From contig CAIVKH010000045.1 in the NCBI GenBank assembly GCA_903906425.1, positions 1 to 39,074 of the forward strand: DNA of 39,074 nt, given 5' to 3'. Positions 8,342 to 17,319 of the stretch are shown here, one piece after another (the stretch's first letter is position 1; the number at the start of each line of letters is the position of its first letter). The translations under genes were made by a program, and so were the position numbers. The DNA is from an uncultured bacterium. GTDB taxonomy: Bacteria; Verrucomicrobiota; Kiritimatiellia; CAIVKH01. A model generated the notes under the pieces. It was given only the letters and a program-made list of their open reading frames with translations. It did not search any database and was not told where the DNA came from.

Positions 8342-11300
8342 ATGACGATTGGCAAATTCATAGCGCGAAGCCTGCGGTTTTACTGGCGCACGAATCTTGG
8401 CGTCGCGCTCGGCGTCGCCATCGCGACTGCGATTCTTACCGGCGCGCTTGCCGTCGGCGATTCGATGCGCGCGAGCCTGCATCGCGCCGCGCTCGCGCGG
8501 CTCGGCGCGACACAATCCGCGCTGGTTTCGCAGGATCGTTTTTTCCGCGCCGCGCTTGCCGACGAAATCCAAACGGAACTCCACGCAATTGTCGCGCCGG
8601 TTCTGTTGCTTCGCGGCGCGGTCACGCTGCCAGACGATTCCGCGCGCGCAAACTCCGCGCAAATTGTCGGCATCGAAGATCGCTTCTGGAAAATCGGCGG
8701 CACAAGCAACTGTCTCGCCGGCGCGGATGCCGGCGACGCGGTCATCAACGAGCGATTGGCGGCGCAGCTTGGCGCCGGAATCGGTACGACGATTGTCGTG
8801 CGCGTCGAACAGCCGCCGATGATTTCGCGCGATGCACCGCTATCCGGCGAGAGCACTCTGACAACCGAAATCCGCGTTCGCGTTCGCGCGATTGCCGGCG
8901 CGCGCGATTTCGGCCGCTTCGGACTGCGCGCCGAACAGACGCCGCCGTATTCGGTTTTCATCGCGATTTCCGAATTGCAAAAAGAAATCCAGCGCGCTGG
9001 ACAGGCGAACATTCTGCTGACTGACGCGACAGGCGATGCCGCCGCAGCGCTGCGCCGCCACTGGCGGATCGCTGACGCCGGACTCGAAATTCGAACACTC
9101 GATGAAAGCAAAACGACCGAGCTGCGAATTCCGCAAATCTTCCTGCCATCTTCCGTCGCGACCGCGGCACTCACGCTTTCGACCAACGCCGCCGGCGTGC
9201 TGACATATTTCGTGAACGACATCTGCTGCGGTTCGAACTACACGCCCTATTCTTTCGTCACCGCAACCGGCAGCGCGTTGCGCGATGATGAAATCAAAAT
9301 CAATTCATGGATGGCCGACGACCTTGGCGCAAAGGTCGGCGACGAGCTGACGCTCAAATATTTCGTCATCGGCGAGCGGCGCGAGTTGAAGGAACAATCC
9401 GCGAAGTTTCGCGTCCGCGAAATCTTTCCGGTTGTTAAAGACGAATCGTGGATGCCGGCATTCCCCGGTCTCGCCGACCAAGAAAGTTGCGGCGACTGGA
9501 AGCCGGGAATTCCGATCGACCACGATCACATGCGCTCGCAAGACGGCGATTATTGGACCGACTTTCACGGCACACCGAAAGCCTTTGTCTCGCTCGCCGC
9601 CGGACAGAAGATGTGGAGCAACCGTTTTGGAAATCTGACCGCGATCCGATTTCCGGCGCGCGAAGTTTCGCCCGCCGACCTCGAAAAGGCACTGATCGTG
9701 AAACTTGATCCTGCTCAACTCGGTCTCGCATTCGCACCGGTGCGCGAAGCGGCGCTTGCCGCCAGCGGACAGTCGCTCGACTTCGGCCAGCTTTTCATCG
9801 GCTTCAGTTTCTTCCTGATCGTCGCCGCGCTGCTGCTCACCGGGATGTTTTTCGTTTTCAATTTGGAGCAGCGAAATCAGGAAGTCGGATTGCTTCAAGC
9901 GATCGGATTTGCTCCAGGGAAAATCCGGAAATTCTTCATGCTCGAAGGCAGCGCGCTCGCAATCGCCGGAACACTCGTCGGCATTCCTGCCGGAATTCTT
10001 TACACAATACTTGCGCTGCTCGGCCTCTCGACCGTCTGGCGCGGCGCTGTCGGCTCGATTGAATTCAAATTCCATGTCGAACCGGTGACGCTTTTCATAG
10101 GCGCGATTTCGAGCTGCCTATCCGCGCTCATCGCGATGTGGATTGTCCAGCGACGGCAATTTCGACAATCACCAGTCGCGCTTTTGTCAGGCACCGGCAG
10201 GCCAACCGTGACAACGCCGAAAAAGAAATCGTCTGTCAGTGTCGCCTCGTCGACCGCGCTTGTCGGATTTCTTGGAGCGATTGCATTGCTGATTTTCGGC
10301 GCGAGCGGAAGAACTCCGGATGCGGCGGGAACTTTTTTCGGCGCGGGAAGCTGCCTGTTGATTTCTGGAATCGGATTCTGCCGGTGGTCTTTTGCGGTGA
10401 TGATGAGCGGAACCGGTATCGCGCGTTCGCTCGCGACAGTCGGAAGGCGAAACGTGTCGCGCCGCAGCGGACACAGCCTCACGACCATCGGCGTGCTCGC
10501 GAGTGGAATTTTTCTGGTCGTCGCCGTCAGCGCGTTTCAAGTTGACCCGCGACGTGGTGCCACGGAACGCAGTTCTGGCACGGGCGGGTTCGCGCTTTTT
10601 GCACAGACAACTCTTCCGATTTATGACGACCTGAACAGCGATGCTGGCCGCGAAACTTTCGGGCTGTCCTCCGACACGATGAAAAATGTCGCAGTGGTTC
10701 CGCTGCGGATGCGCGACGGCGATGACGCAAGCTGCCTGAACTTGAACCGCGCGCAGCAGCCGAAGATTTGGGGCGTGAATCCCGATGAACTCGCACGTCG
10801 TCACGCGTTCACGTTCGCCGAGAAATCTGAAACGTGGGCGTTGTTGAATCAGTCGCCATCAAACGATGTCGTGAATGCCATCGGTGATGAGGCGACGGTA
10901 ACTTGGGCGCTCGGAAAAAAGATCGGCGATACGATTCCGATGACGAGCGATGACGGAAAAGTTTTTCAGATTCGAATCGCCGGTATTTTATCCGGTTCGA
11001 TTTTGCAGGGCGGGCTTCTGATATCGGAAAAGAATTTCATCGCGCGATTTCCTTCGAGCGGCGGCTACAGGACCTTTCTGATCGATGCGCCCGCTGCGCG
11101 GGCGGACGAAGTTTCTGCCGAACTTTCACGCAGCTTGCGCGACCGCGGTTTTGAAGTATCGCCGGCGTGGAAACGGCTCGCGGAATTCATGGAAGTGGAA
11201 AACACGTATCTGCGAATTTTTCAGGCGCTTGGCGGTCTCGGTCTTTTGCTCGGCAGCGCGGGCTTTGGAATTGTCGTTTTGCGAAACGCGCTCGAACGTC

Positions 11301-11584
11301 GCCGCGAACTCGCCGTGATGCAGGCACTTGGTTTTGAAAACCCGGCGATTCAAAAAATGGTTTTTAGCGAAAGCGTTCTTCTCATTTCAATGGGCCTCGC
11401 TGTTGGAATTATCGCGGCCGTTGCCGCCATCGCGCCCGCGCTCGCGCAACCGGGAACAGGAATTCCGGTTCGTGGAATCTTGCTCACGTTTGCGGGTCTG
11501 GCTTCTGGCGGGCTGGTCTGGGGCTGGCTGGCGGCCCGCGCGGCCTTGCGCGGACCGCTGCTTCCGGCGCTCCGCAACGAGTAA
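8342..11584 (+). CDS. Large FtsX-family ABC transporter permease
   Basis: A 1080-residue inner-membrane protein. It begins with one membrane helix (about 18-40, GVALGVAIATAILTGALAVG) followed by a large extracytoplasmic domain. A first FtsX block of helices lies about 485-610, four more hydrophobic segments around 640-740 (including SLTTIGVLASGIFLVVAVSA), a second extracytoplasmic part, and a C-terminal FtsX block of three helices (about 960-1075). Two FtsX modules in one chain, against one in LolC/LolE/MacB, means it may serve as a fused pair and need no second permease. It should work with the ATPase encoded upstream. No Shine-Dalgarno is evident before the ATG at 8342. Likely role: lipoprotein or lipid handling at the envelope; substrate unknown. 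Confidence 0.87.
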   Translation: MTIGKFIARSLRFYWRTNLGVALGVAIATAILTGALAVGDSMRASLHRAALARLGATQSALVSQDRFFRAALADEIQTELHAIVAPVLLLRGAVTLPDDSARANSAQIVGIEDRFWKIGGTSNCLAGADAGDAVINERLAAQLGAGIGTTIVVRVEQPPMISRDAPLSGESTLTTEIRVRVRAIAGARDFGRFGLRAEQTPPYSVFIAISELQKEIQRAGQANILLTDATGDAAAALRRHWRIADAGLEIRTLDESKTTELRIPQIFLPSSVATAALTLSTNAAGVLTYFVNDICCGSNYTPYSFVTATGSALRDDEIKINSWMADDLGAKVGDELTLKYFVIGERRELKEQSAKFRVREIFPVVKDESWMPAFPGLADQESCGDWKPGIPIDHDHMRSQDGDYWTDFHGTPKAFVSLAAGQKMWSNRFGNLTAIRFPAREVSPADLEKALIVKLDPAQLGLAFAPVREAALAASGQSLDFGQLFIGFSFFLIVAALLLTGMFFVFNLEQRNQEVGLLQAIGFAPGKIRKFFMLEGSALAIAGTLVGIPAGILYTILALLGLSTVWRGAVGSIEFKFHVEPVTLFIGAISSCLSALIAMWIVQRRQFRQSPVALLSGTGRPTVTTPKKKSSVSVASSTALVGFLGAIALLIFGASGRTPDAAGTFFGAGSCLLISGIGFCRWSFAVMMSGTGIARSLATVGRRNVSRRSGHSLTTIGVLASGIFLVVAVSAFQVDPRRGATERSSGTGGFALFAQTTLPIYDDLNSDAGRETFGLSSDTMKNVAVVPLRMRDGDDASCLNLNRAQQPKIWGVNPDELARRHAFTFAEKSETWALLNQSPSNDVVNAIGDEATVTWALGKKIGDTIPMTSDDGKVFQIRIAGILSGSILQGGLLISEKNFIARFPSSGGYRTFLIDAPAARADEVSAELSRSLRDRGFEVSPAWKRLAEFMEVENTYLRIFQALGGLGLLLGSAGFGIVVLRNALERRRELAVMQALGFENPAIQKMVFSESVLLISMGLAVGIIAAVAAIAPALAQPGTGIPVRGILLTFAGLASGGLVWGWLAARAALRGPLLPALRNE

Positions 11585-11589
11585 ATCCC

Positions 11590-12864
11590 TCAGTCTTCCG
11601 GCAACGGATGGCCGCGGGTTTCTTCAGCGAAAGGAAGAACCGCGAGGCCGACGAGGTAAATCAGCGCGATGACGGTGGCGGACCACTGCAGTGTCGCGAG
11701 CGGCGGGAGTTTCAACGATGTCGCAAACCAGCCTTGCAGAAGGCCCATGATCGCAGGGCCGGGGGCGGCGGTGATGCGGGCGACGTTGTAGCAAAAGCCG
11801 GCGCCGGTTGCGCGAAGGCGCGTCGGATAAAGTTCGGGAAAATAGACGATGTAGCCGCTGAACATTCCGCCGGTAAAAAATCCCATGACCGGCACGAGCA
11901 CGGCGGCAGTCGCAGGCGAATGCGAAAAATGAAACGCAAGCGGCGTGGCGATAAGGCTACCGAGGAAATAAAAGCCGAAGGCAAATTTGCGGCCGATTCT
12001 TTCGGCGAGCGGCGCGCAGAAAACGAAGCCGATGAATTGCGCGATGGTCTGCAAATTCAAAATCAGCGTTTTGTTTTGCGGTGCGACGCGGGCGAGCAGT
12101 TCGGGCGCCCAATAGTTCGCGCCCCAGATTCCGAAGACGCCGGACAGCGCGAGCAAAACACCGACGATGGTTTTGCGGCGGAAGCGCGGCGAAAAAAGTT
12201 CGCGCAGCGATCCGAGTTCGCGGCGCGAGTGCGCTCCAGCGGCGTGCTGCCATTGTTCCGGTTCTTTGATTCCCGCGCGAACCCACACCGTGAGCAAGGC
12301 GGGCAGCACGCCGATGAGAAATACGCGTCGCCAGTGTTCGCCGGCCCACGATGAAATCAGGATCGCAAGGATGATTCCGCCGCTGCATGCGGCCTGTAAA
12401 ACGCACGCAGCCCAGACGCGGGATCGCTGCGGAAAAACTTCGGCGAGCAGCGCCGCGCCCGCGGCCCATTCGCCGCCGACGCCGAGGCCGGTGAGAAATC
12501 GGAACGCCGCGAGCTGCCAGACATTTTTTGAAAAATATGAAAGGCCGGTGAAAATCGAATAGACGAGAATCGTCAGCACCATCGTTTTCGTACGGCCGAT
12601 CTTGTCGCCGAGCACGCCGAAGACGATGCCACCGGCAGCCCAGCCGCAAAGGCTAATGGCGAGAATGTAGCCGGCCCACCTTGCGATGTCGGGATGGCCG
12701 GCCGGCAGACCGAGCAGGTCGCGGCAGGCGGGCGTCTTGACGTAGTTGTACATGAGGATGTCCATCACATCGAACATCCAGCCGAGCCACGCGACGATGA
12801 GCACCTGCCAGTGTTTCGCCGTAAGCCCGCGCCACCACGCCTGTGTTTTCGTTGGCTCCGTCAT
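11590..12864 (-). CDS. Major facilitator superfamily transporter, sialate/aromatic-acid:H+ symporter-like
   Basis: A 424-residue, twelve-helix MFS protein. It has the loop 2-3 motif GVLGDKIGRTKTM, the D(V)MD acidic pair in helix 1 (WMFDVMDILMYNYV), and GLGVGGEWAAGAALLAEVFP in helices 4-5. These features are typical of the sialate:H+ symporter and aromatic acid/metabolite:H+ symporter branches. Start at 12864 (MTEPTKTQAWW) is chosen because any upstream extension to 12993 would read through the dyad repeat (giving SNDWK). No Shine-Dalgarno is seen. It converges with the FtsX permease (5 bp between stops) and diverges from the mannosidase. Uptake of a sugar acid released by neighbouring secreted glycosidases is plausible but inferred. 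Confidence 0.85.
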   Translation of the reverse strand: MTEPTKTQAWWRGLTAKHWQVLIVAWLGWMFDVMDILMYNYVKTPACRDLLGLPAGHPDIARWAGYILAISLCGWAAGGIVFGVLGDKIGRTKTMVLTILVYSIFTGLSYFSKNVWQLAAFRFLTGLGVGGEWAAGAALLAEVFPQRSRVWAACVLQAACSGGIILAILISSWAGEHWRRVFLIGVLPALLTVWVRAGIKEPEQWQHAAGAHSRRELGSLRELFSPRFRRKTIVGVLLALSGVFGIWGANYWAPELLARVAPQNKTLILNLQTIAQFIGFVFCAPLAERIGRKFAFGFYFLGSLIATPLAFHFSHSPATAAVLVPVMGFFTGGMFSGYIVYFPELYPTRLRATGAGFCYNVARITAAPGPAIMGLLQGWFATSLKLPPLATLQWSATVIALIYLVGLAVLPFAEETRGHPLPED

Positions 12865-12955
12865 GACGGCGCGCAATGTGACACGCGTCGCGCCGGGGCG
12901 CAAAATTTGTTTGCGGCAGGCGGCGTTCGGGGCGGAGAAATAGCGATGGCGCGAT

Positions 12956-13002
12956 TTCCAATCATTGGAAGTTTCCGTGGCCGGAGTTTCCAATGATTGG
13001 AA
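12956..13002. repeat. Dyad repeat locus 4, C/G pair between divergent genes
   Basis: TTCCAATCATTGGAA at 12956-12970 and TTCCAATGATTGGAA at 12988-13002, 32 bp apart and mutually reverse-complementary. The spacer GTTTCCGTGGCCGGAGT has a TCCG/CGGA dyad. It sits between divergent genes, 91 bp from the MFS start codon and 33 bp before the mannosidase start. Confidence 0.95.
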
Positions 13003-13035
13003 ACCATCGTGGCGTGTGTCGGAAGGAGAATATTT

Positions 13036-16000
13036 GTGAAGACGAAATCGCTTTTGTGCTGGTTTGCCGTTTTGGTTTTAACCGCGATCGCCGGGGCCGC
13101 GCCGCTCTGGGAAATTGGCAAGGCGGACCGCAACGATGCGGAGTTTGCGCTCGCGCCGAAAAATTATTCGAAATTTTCCGAGGACGGATTTTTCGTCGTC
13201 GGCGCGTCGGACGCGAAGACCGCATGGCCCTATGTTCATCCGGGCCCGCACGACGGCTGGGCGGGCAATCGCGAGCACACGTTCTCGATTGTTTTCGGCG
13301 TGAAGCAGGCTGTCGCCGCGGGAAACTGCAAGTTCATCGTCGATCTCGTGGACACGCAGTATGGAACGCCGCCGAAGCTCCGTATCGAAATCAATGGACA
13401 GAAATTCGAAAGACAAACGCCGGTTGGCTGCGGCAACGACGATGCGATTTTCGGAAATCCGGCGAGGGGCAAGCCGTATCAAATCGCAATCGAATTTCCG
13501 GCGTCGCTGTTGAAGGCGGGCAACAACACCATCGAAATCACGAGCGTCGCGGGAAGCTGGATGCTTTATGACCACCTCGCGCTGGAAGCGCCTGCGGATG
13601 TCGCTGCTTTGGCGGTGACGAATATTGTGAAGGTCGTCGCGATGCAGCCGGTTAGCGCGCTGATCGATCGCGGCGGAAAACTCTTCCAGCCGGTGAAGCT
13701 GTCGCTGCTCTATTGCGGCGAACCTGTCGAGGCGTCGGTTCGTGCGGGCGACGCGGAGGTTGATCGCGTTCAGCTGAAAAATGGCAAGCAGACCATCGAG
13801 GCGCTGCTGCGCGCCGTGGAAAAAGAAAGCGACGTGCCGGTGTCGCTGGTCGCGAATGGAAAAGTGATCGCGAGCGAATCGCTGAAGCTCGAGCCGGTTC
13901 GCAAGTGGACGGTTTATATCCTCATGCACTCGCACGTGGACATCGGCTACACGGACATCCAGCCGAACATCGCGAAGAAGCAGGCGCACAACATCGCGCG
14001 GGCGCTGGAGTTGATTCGCGAAACGAAGGACTATCCCGAAGGCGCGCGGTTCAAGTGGAATCTTGAAGTGGGTTGGCCGTCCGATCAATTTCTCGCGACT
14101 GCGACGCCGGAACAGAAGAAAGAATTCGAACAGGCGATTCACGACGGCGGCATCGGCGTTGACGCGATGTGGTGCAATTTGCTGACAGGCGTCTGCCGCG
14201 GGGAGGAACTGCTGCGGCAGTTTTCTTTCGAGACGGAACTCGGCCGCCGCTGCGGCCAGCCGGTGGATTCGATGATGATCAGCGACGTGCCCGGATTGAC
14301 GTGGGGCACCGTTACGGCCTGCGCGCAGGCGGGCGTGAAATACATTTCGGACGGGCCGAACTACGCCGACCGCATCGGATGGACGCGCGTGACGTGGGAA
14401 GACAAACCATTCTGGTGGCTCGGACCCGACGGGAAATCCAAGGTGCTCTATTGGGCACCGTACTTCGGTTACGCGTTCGGCCACACGATTGATAAAATCA
14501 CTGACGCAGTTGAAAAAGATCTGCGGAAACTCGAAGCCGAAAATTATCCGTACGACATCGTACAGATGCGCTGGTCGAAGGGCGACAACGGCAGCGCCGA
14601 CGAGCGTGTAATGCAGCAGGTGAAGGAGTGGAACGCGAAATATTCGTATCCGAAACTCGTCATCGCGACGACCAGCGAAATGTTTCACGGATTCGAAAAA
14701 CGCTACGGCGACAAGCTGCCGTCGTTCCGCGGCGACTTCACGCCGTACTGGGAAGACGGCGTCGGTTCCGCTGCGCGCGAAACCGCGATGAACCGCCATT
14801 CCGCCGACCGGCTCGTTCAAGCCGAGGCGCTGTGGGCACTGCTCAAACCCGCGAAATATCCCGCCGCGGAATTTCAGGCCGCGTGGAAGAACGTGGCGAT
14901 GTGGAGCGAGCACACGTGGGGCGCGCATTGCAGCATCAGCAAACCCGACAGCGATTTCACGAAAGAGCAGTGGAAATACAAACAAGCCTACGCCCTCGAC
15001 GCCGACTCCCAGTCGCGCAAGCTCCTCGCCGATGCCTTCGCGAATCGCGGCGCTCCCGTGCCGAATGCGGTGGATGTCTTCTTCACAGATGCTTCGATGA
15101 TTCCTCATGCTCTCATTACGATTCCCAAAGAACTTTCGCAGGCGGGCGACTGGGTCAAAGGATCCCCGACGAGCGAATACACCTATGTCTCGCAACGGCT
15201 GACTTCTGGTGATCTTATCTTCACCCGTTGCAACGGCGGAATCGATGGGCAGCGATACTTCATCACGCCGGAACGGCCGAAGGAACCTGTTAAGTGGGCG
15301 GGTTACGGCGGCAGTGCAGATGCGCGGGCAGCAGGCGTCGAATTGAAAGCGGGCCGGCTCACATTGCGTGTTGAAGAAAAGACCGGCGGGATTGCCAGTC
15401 TGCGGTTTGGCGACAAGGAATTGGTGGACACGAACGCGCCGACGGGCCTGAATGACTTTTTCTATCTCATCGGCGGCGATGTGACGAAGGTACAGCGTAA
15501 CGGCCCGGTGAAGATATCCGTGAAAGAACGCGGCCCGCTCATCGCATCGCTGCTTGTCGAATCTGACGCGCCGGGCTGCCGGAAGCTTGTCCGCGAATAT
15601 CGAGTCCGGGCGCTACGAGAGTATGTCGAGATCATCGACACGGTGGACAAGTTGCCCATCCGTGAAAAAGAAGGCGTTCATTTTGGATTCGCGTTCAACG
15701 TTTCAAACGGTGTCGCGCATGTGAATAGCGCGTGGGCTCTGGCCGAGCCAGAAAAAGACCAGATCCCCGGCGCGTGCAAGAACTGGTTCTCGGCCGAGAA
15801 CTTCGTGGACATCTCCGACGGCAAGGATGGCGTGACATGGATCACGCTCGATGCGCCTCTCGTCGAAATCGGCGGCATCACCGCGAACCTTCCGGCCGGG
15901 CAGCCCAACCCGAAGGCCTACATGGAACACATCGCGCCGTCGCAAACGCTGTATTCGTGGGCGATGAACAACCACTGGCACACAAACTACAAGGCCGATC

Positions 16001-16380
16001 AGGACGGCCCGACGATATTTCGTTTTGTGATCCGGCCGTACGGCACTCACGGAGGCTACACACCCGAGAGCATCGCCGCGGAATACGCCTATCAGCCGGT
16101 CGTCGTTGCCGCCGCCGGTCTTCCGCCCCAATCTTCGTCACCCTTCCATGTTTCCGGATACATCATGTCTTCCTTCAAGCCGAGCGACGACGGAAAGGCA
16201 TGGATCATCCGCCTGTTCAACCCAAGCCGTGTTGAGCAGAAGGCCAATTTGCAGTGGATCGATTTGAAACCCGCGAGCGTTTCGCTGAGCGACCTGAGCG
16301 AGCGGCACGGCGAGCCGGCCGGCGATTCGCTCGTGCTGCCGCCCTACGGAATCGCCACGCTGCGCGCCGAGCTGCCGTGA
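13036..16380 (+). CDS. Secreted GH38 alpha-mannosidase with PL4-like N-terminal domain
   Basis: An 1114-residue exported enzyme. The start is a GTG at 13036, chosen because GGAAGGAG lies at 13021-13028 and a signal peptide (KTKSLLCWFAVLVLTAIAGA) follows; the upstream ATG at 12997 lies inside a repeat. Residues about 22-180 (PLWEIGKADRNDAEFAL, then YVHPGPHDGW) resemble the carbohydrate-binding-like third domain of family 4 rhamnogalacturonan lyases. The GH38 catalytic domain starts near 290 with HSHVDIGYTD (H298, H300 and D302 as zinc ligands) and has a candidate nucleophile D417 in ISDVPGLTWG. The C-terminal half fits the GH38 beta-sandwich domains. Expected reaction: release of alpha-mannose from glycans outside the cytoplasm. 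The usual DPFGHS context is replaced by SDVPGLTWG, so substrate specificity may differ. Confidence 0.87.
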   Translation: MKTKSLLCWFAVLVLTAIAGAAPLWEIGKADRNDAEFALAPKNYSKFSEDGFFVVGASDAKTAWPYVHPGPHDGWAGNREHTFSIVFGVKQAVAAGNCKFIVDLVDTQYGTPPKLRIEINGQKFERQTPVGCGNDDAIFGNPARGKPYQIAIEFPASLLKAGNNTIEITSVAGSWMLYDHLALEAPADVAALAVTNIVKVVAMQPVSALIDRGGKLFQPVKLSLLYCGEPVEASVRAGDAEVDRVQLKNGKQTIEALLRAVEKESDVPVSLVANGKVIASESLKLEPVRKWTVYILMHSHVDIGYTDIQPNIAKKQAHNIARALELIRETKDYPEGARFKWNLEVGWPSDQFLATATPEQKKEFEQAIHDGGIGVDAMWCNLLTGVCRGEELLRQFSFETELGRRCGQPVDSMMISDVPGLTWGTVTACAQAGVKYISDGPNYADRIGWTRVTWEDKPFWWLGPDGKSKVLYWAPYFGYAFGHTIDKITDAVEKDLRKLEAENYPYDIVQMRWSKGDNGSADERVMQQVKEWNAKYSYPKLVIATTSEMFHGFEKRYGDKLPSFRGDFTPYWEDGVGSAARETAMNRHSADRLVQAEALWALLKPAKYPAAEFQAAWKNVAMWSEHTWGAHCSISKPDSDFTKEQWKYKQAYALDADSQSRKLLADAFANRGAPVPNAVDVFFTDASMIPHALITIPKELSQAGDWVKGSPTSEYTYVSQRLTSGDLIFTRCNGGIDGQRYFITPERPKEPVKWAGYGGSADARAAGVELKAGRLTLRVEEKTGGIASLRFGDKELVDTNAPTGLNDFFYLIGGDVTKVQRNGPVKISVKERGPLIASLLVESDAPGCRKLVREYRVRALREYVEIIDTVDKLPIREKEGVHFGFAFNVSNGVAHVNSAWALAEPEKDQIPGACKNWFSAENFVDISDGKDGVTWITLDAPLVEIGGITANLPAGQPNPKAYMEHIAPSQTLYSWAMNNHWHTNYKADQDGPTIFRFVIRPYGTHGGYTPESIAAEYAYQPVVVAAAGLPPQSSSPFHVSGYIMSSFKPSDDGKAWIIRLFNPSRVEQKANLQWIDLKPASVSLSDLSERHGEPAGDSLVLPPYGIATLRAELP

Positions 16381-16381
16381 T

Positions 16382-16428
16382 CTCCAATCATTGGAAATCT
16401 GTGGACGCGTAACTTCCAATGATTGGAA
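16382..16428. repeat. Dyad repeat locus 5, C/G pair after the mannosidase gene
   Basis: CTCCAATCATTGGAA at 16382-16396 and TTCCAATGATTGGAA at 16414-16428, period 32 bp. The spacer ATCTGTGGACGCGTAAC lacks an obvious internal dyad. It begins one base after the TGA of the mannosidase, between convergent genes. There is no T-tract, so it is not a standard intrinsic terminator. Confidence 0.93.
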
Positions 16429-16586
16429 AATACAGTCTGGTTGACACCAGGTGGAGAATGCGAGCGTGAAGAATTTTGCAGCGGCCTGATCCGTCGCGGA
16501 AGTCCTGCCCGTGCGTGCTCGTATCACGCGCGCGTCGGTCGCATTTGCGCGGTGCGGCAATGCGAATGCGGCCTACGATTCGAGTT

Positions 16587-16904
16587 TCACGAAGTGGGCG
16601 TCGCGGACGGCGGGGCATCTACGAAAATTATCGAGCGAGCCAAGGATGCGCTGCCCTCTTGCACAGTGGCGGTGGGTTCGAAATAAAAATCCACATCACG
16701 AATATTGTGCAAAATCCTCTTCTCGCCCGGAGCCAGCGAGAATCCACTCCATTCCGTTGTCAGGGGGATGACCTGCACCGTGTGGCTGGACGCGTTTTCA
16801 AATTTGAGATCATCGCTGCCGGTTGATGAGCTTGAAAACGGCTCGCAACTTGTGAAGCCAAGGACCAAAATCGCCAACAGGATGCTGCCAAATAAAGTTC
16901 TCAC
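16587..16904 (-). CDS. Small putative lipoprotein of unknown function
   Basis: A protein of about 105 residues starting with a GTG at 16904 (RTLFGSILLAILVLGFTSC). A lipobox LGFTSC predicts signal peptidase II cleavage and lipid attachment at the Cys. AGGTGG on the minus strand stands five bases upstream of that GTG; a second GTG at 16913 would add three residues. The mature part is a Ser-rich linker, then a compact domain with KFENASSHTVQVIPLT and WSGFSLAPGEKRILHNI, compatible with a small beta-sandwich. I do not recognise the family. It is the only clear gene in a 940-bp, more AT-rich stretch bounded on both sides by dyad-repeat loci, which may mark an acquired segment. Confidence 0.65.
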   Translation of the reverse strand: MRTLFGSILLAILVLGFTSCEPFSSSSTGSDDLKFENASSHTVQVIPLTTEWSGFSLAPGEKRILHNIRDVDFYFEPTATVQEGSASLARSIIFVDAPPSATPTS

Positions 16905-16913
16905 AATTTCCAC

Positions 16914-17214
16914 CTCATTTTTAACATGGGAAGCTCATCGCCAGGCATCGCCAACCATTCTCGATGCACATCCGCACGCAAGGCTGGCGTCAATAAATTA
17001 CCTTTCACAGAGCACACGTATCGCGTCAAGGGAGATGTTGAATTATCAGAAATCACACGAAAGGCTGGCGAAGAATTTGGCGCGAGATGGACTGAGGAGA
17101 TCATTGCCCCGCATAAGGCATCAGGATGTCCAGAAGTCCAGGCTGACAATTGATCGCGGTTTCACGCACCCTTGGCCGCCGATTTGCACAGGGTGTTCAA
17201 AGAGCTTTGCGGAG
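16914..17214 (+). pseudogene. Intergenic stretch with possible gene remnant
   Basis: No intact gene can be supported here. An open frame on the plus strand at 16926-17153 encodes 75 residues whose second half (GDVELSEITRKAGEEFGARW) has a protein-like composition, but there is no ribosome binding site, no recognised domain, and the frame closes before the repeat at 17215. It may be the tail of a decayed gene or chance. Base composition is less GC-rich than in neighbouring genes. Confidence 0.25.
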
Positions 17215-17293
17215 ATTTCGTCATTGGAAATCTGCCGTGTCGCAACTTCCAATGATTGGAAAATTCCGGTACGGTTTTCCCCAATCATTGGAA
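17215..17293. repeat. Dyad repeat locus 6, three copies with one half-decayed
   Basis: The first copy at 17215-17229 (ATTTCGTCATTGGAA) keeps only the right arm. The second (17247-17261) is an intact TTCCAATGATTGGAA. The third (17279-17293) is CCCCAATCATTGGAA. All start exactly 32 bp apart. The centres run C, G, C, consistent with an alternating array. The spacers ATCTGCCGTGTCGCAAC (TGC/GCA) and AATTCCGGTACGGTTTT (CCG/CGG) each carry a short dyad. It lies just upstream of the fucosidase gene. Confidence 0.93.
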
Positions 17294-17319
17294 ATCACGA
17301 TTTGAAACTGGAGCCGTCC

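Noticed and set aside
13078..15195. 705-codon open frame on the minus strand inside the GH38 gene
   Set aside because: It is an antisense shadow of a high-GC gene: Arg-rich, no domain, no start signals, while the plus-strand frame has clear GH38 motifs.
16382..16428. Repeat unit as intrinsic terminator of the mannosidase gene
   Set aside because: It is well placed after the stop, but no T-tract follows and identical units occur between divergent genes.
16423..16686. 87-codon plus-strand frame overlapping the small lipoprotein
   Set aside because: Starts inside the repeat and has no ribosome binding site; the minus-strand lipoprotein with its lipobox is the better explanation.
16511..16771. 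Frame beginning MRARITRASVA as a D-aminoacyl-tRNA deacylase start
   Set aside because: Only the first few residues recall that family; the remainder has no match and the frame is antisense to the lipoprotein.
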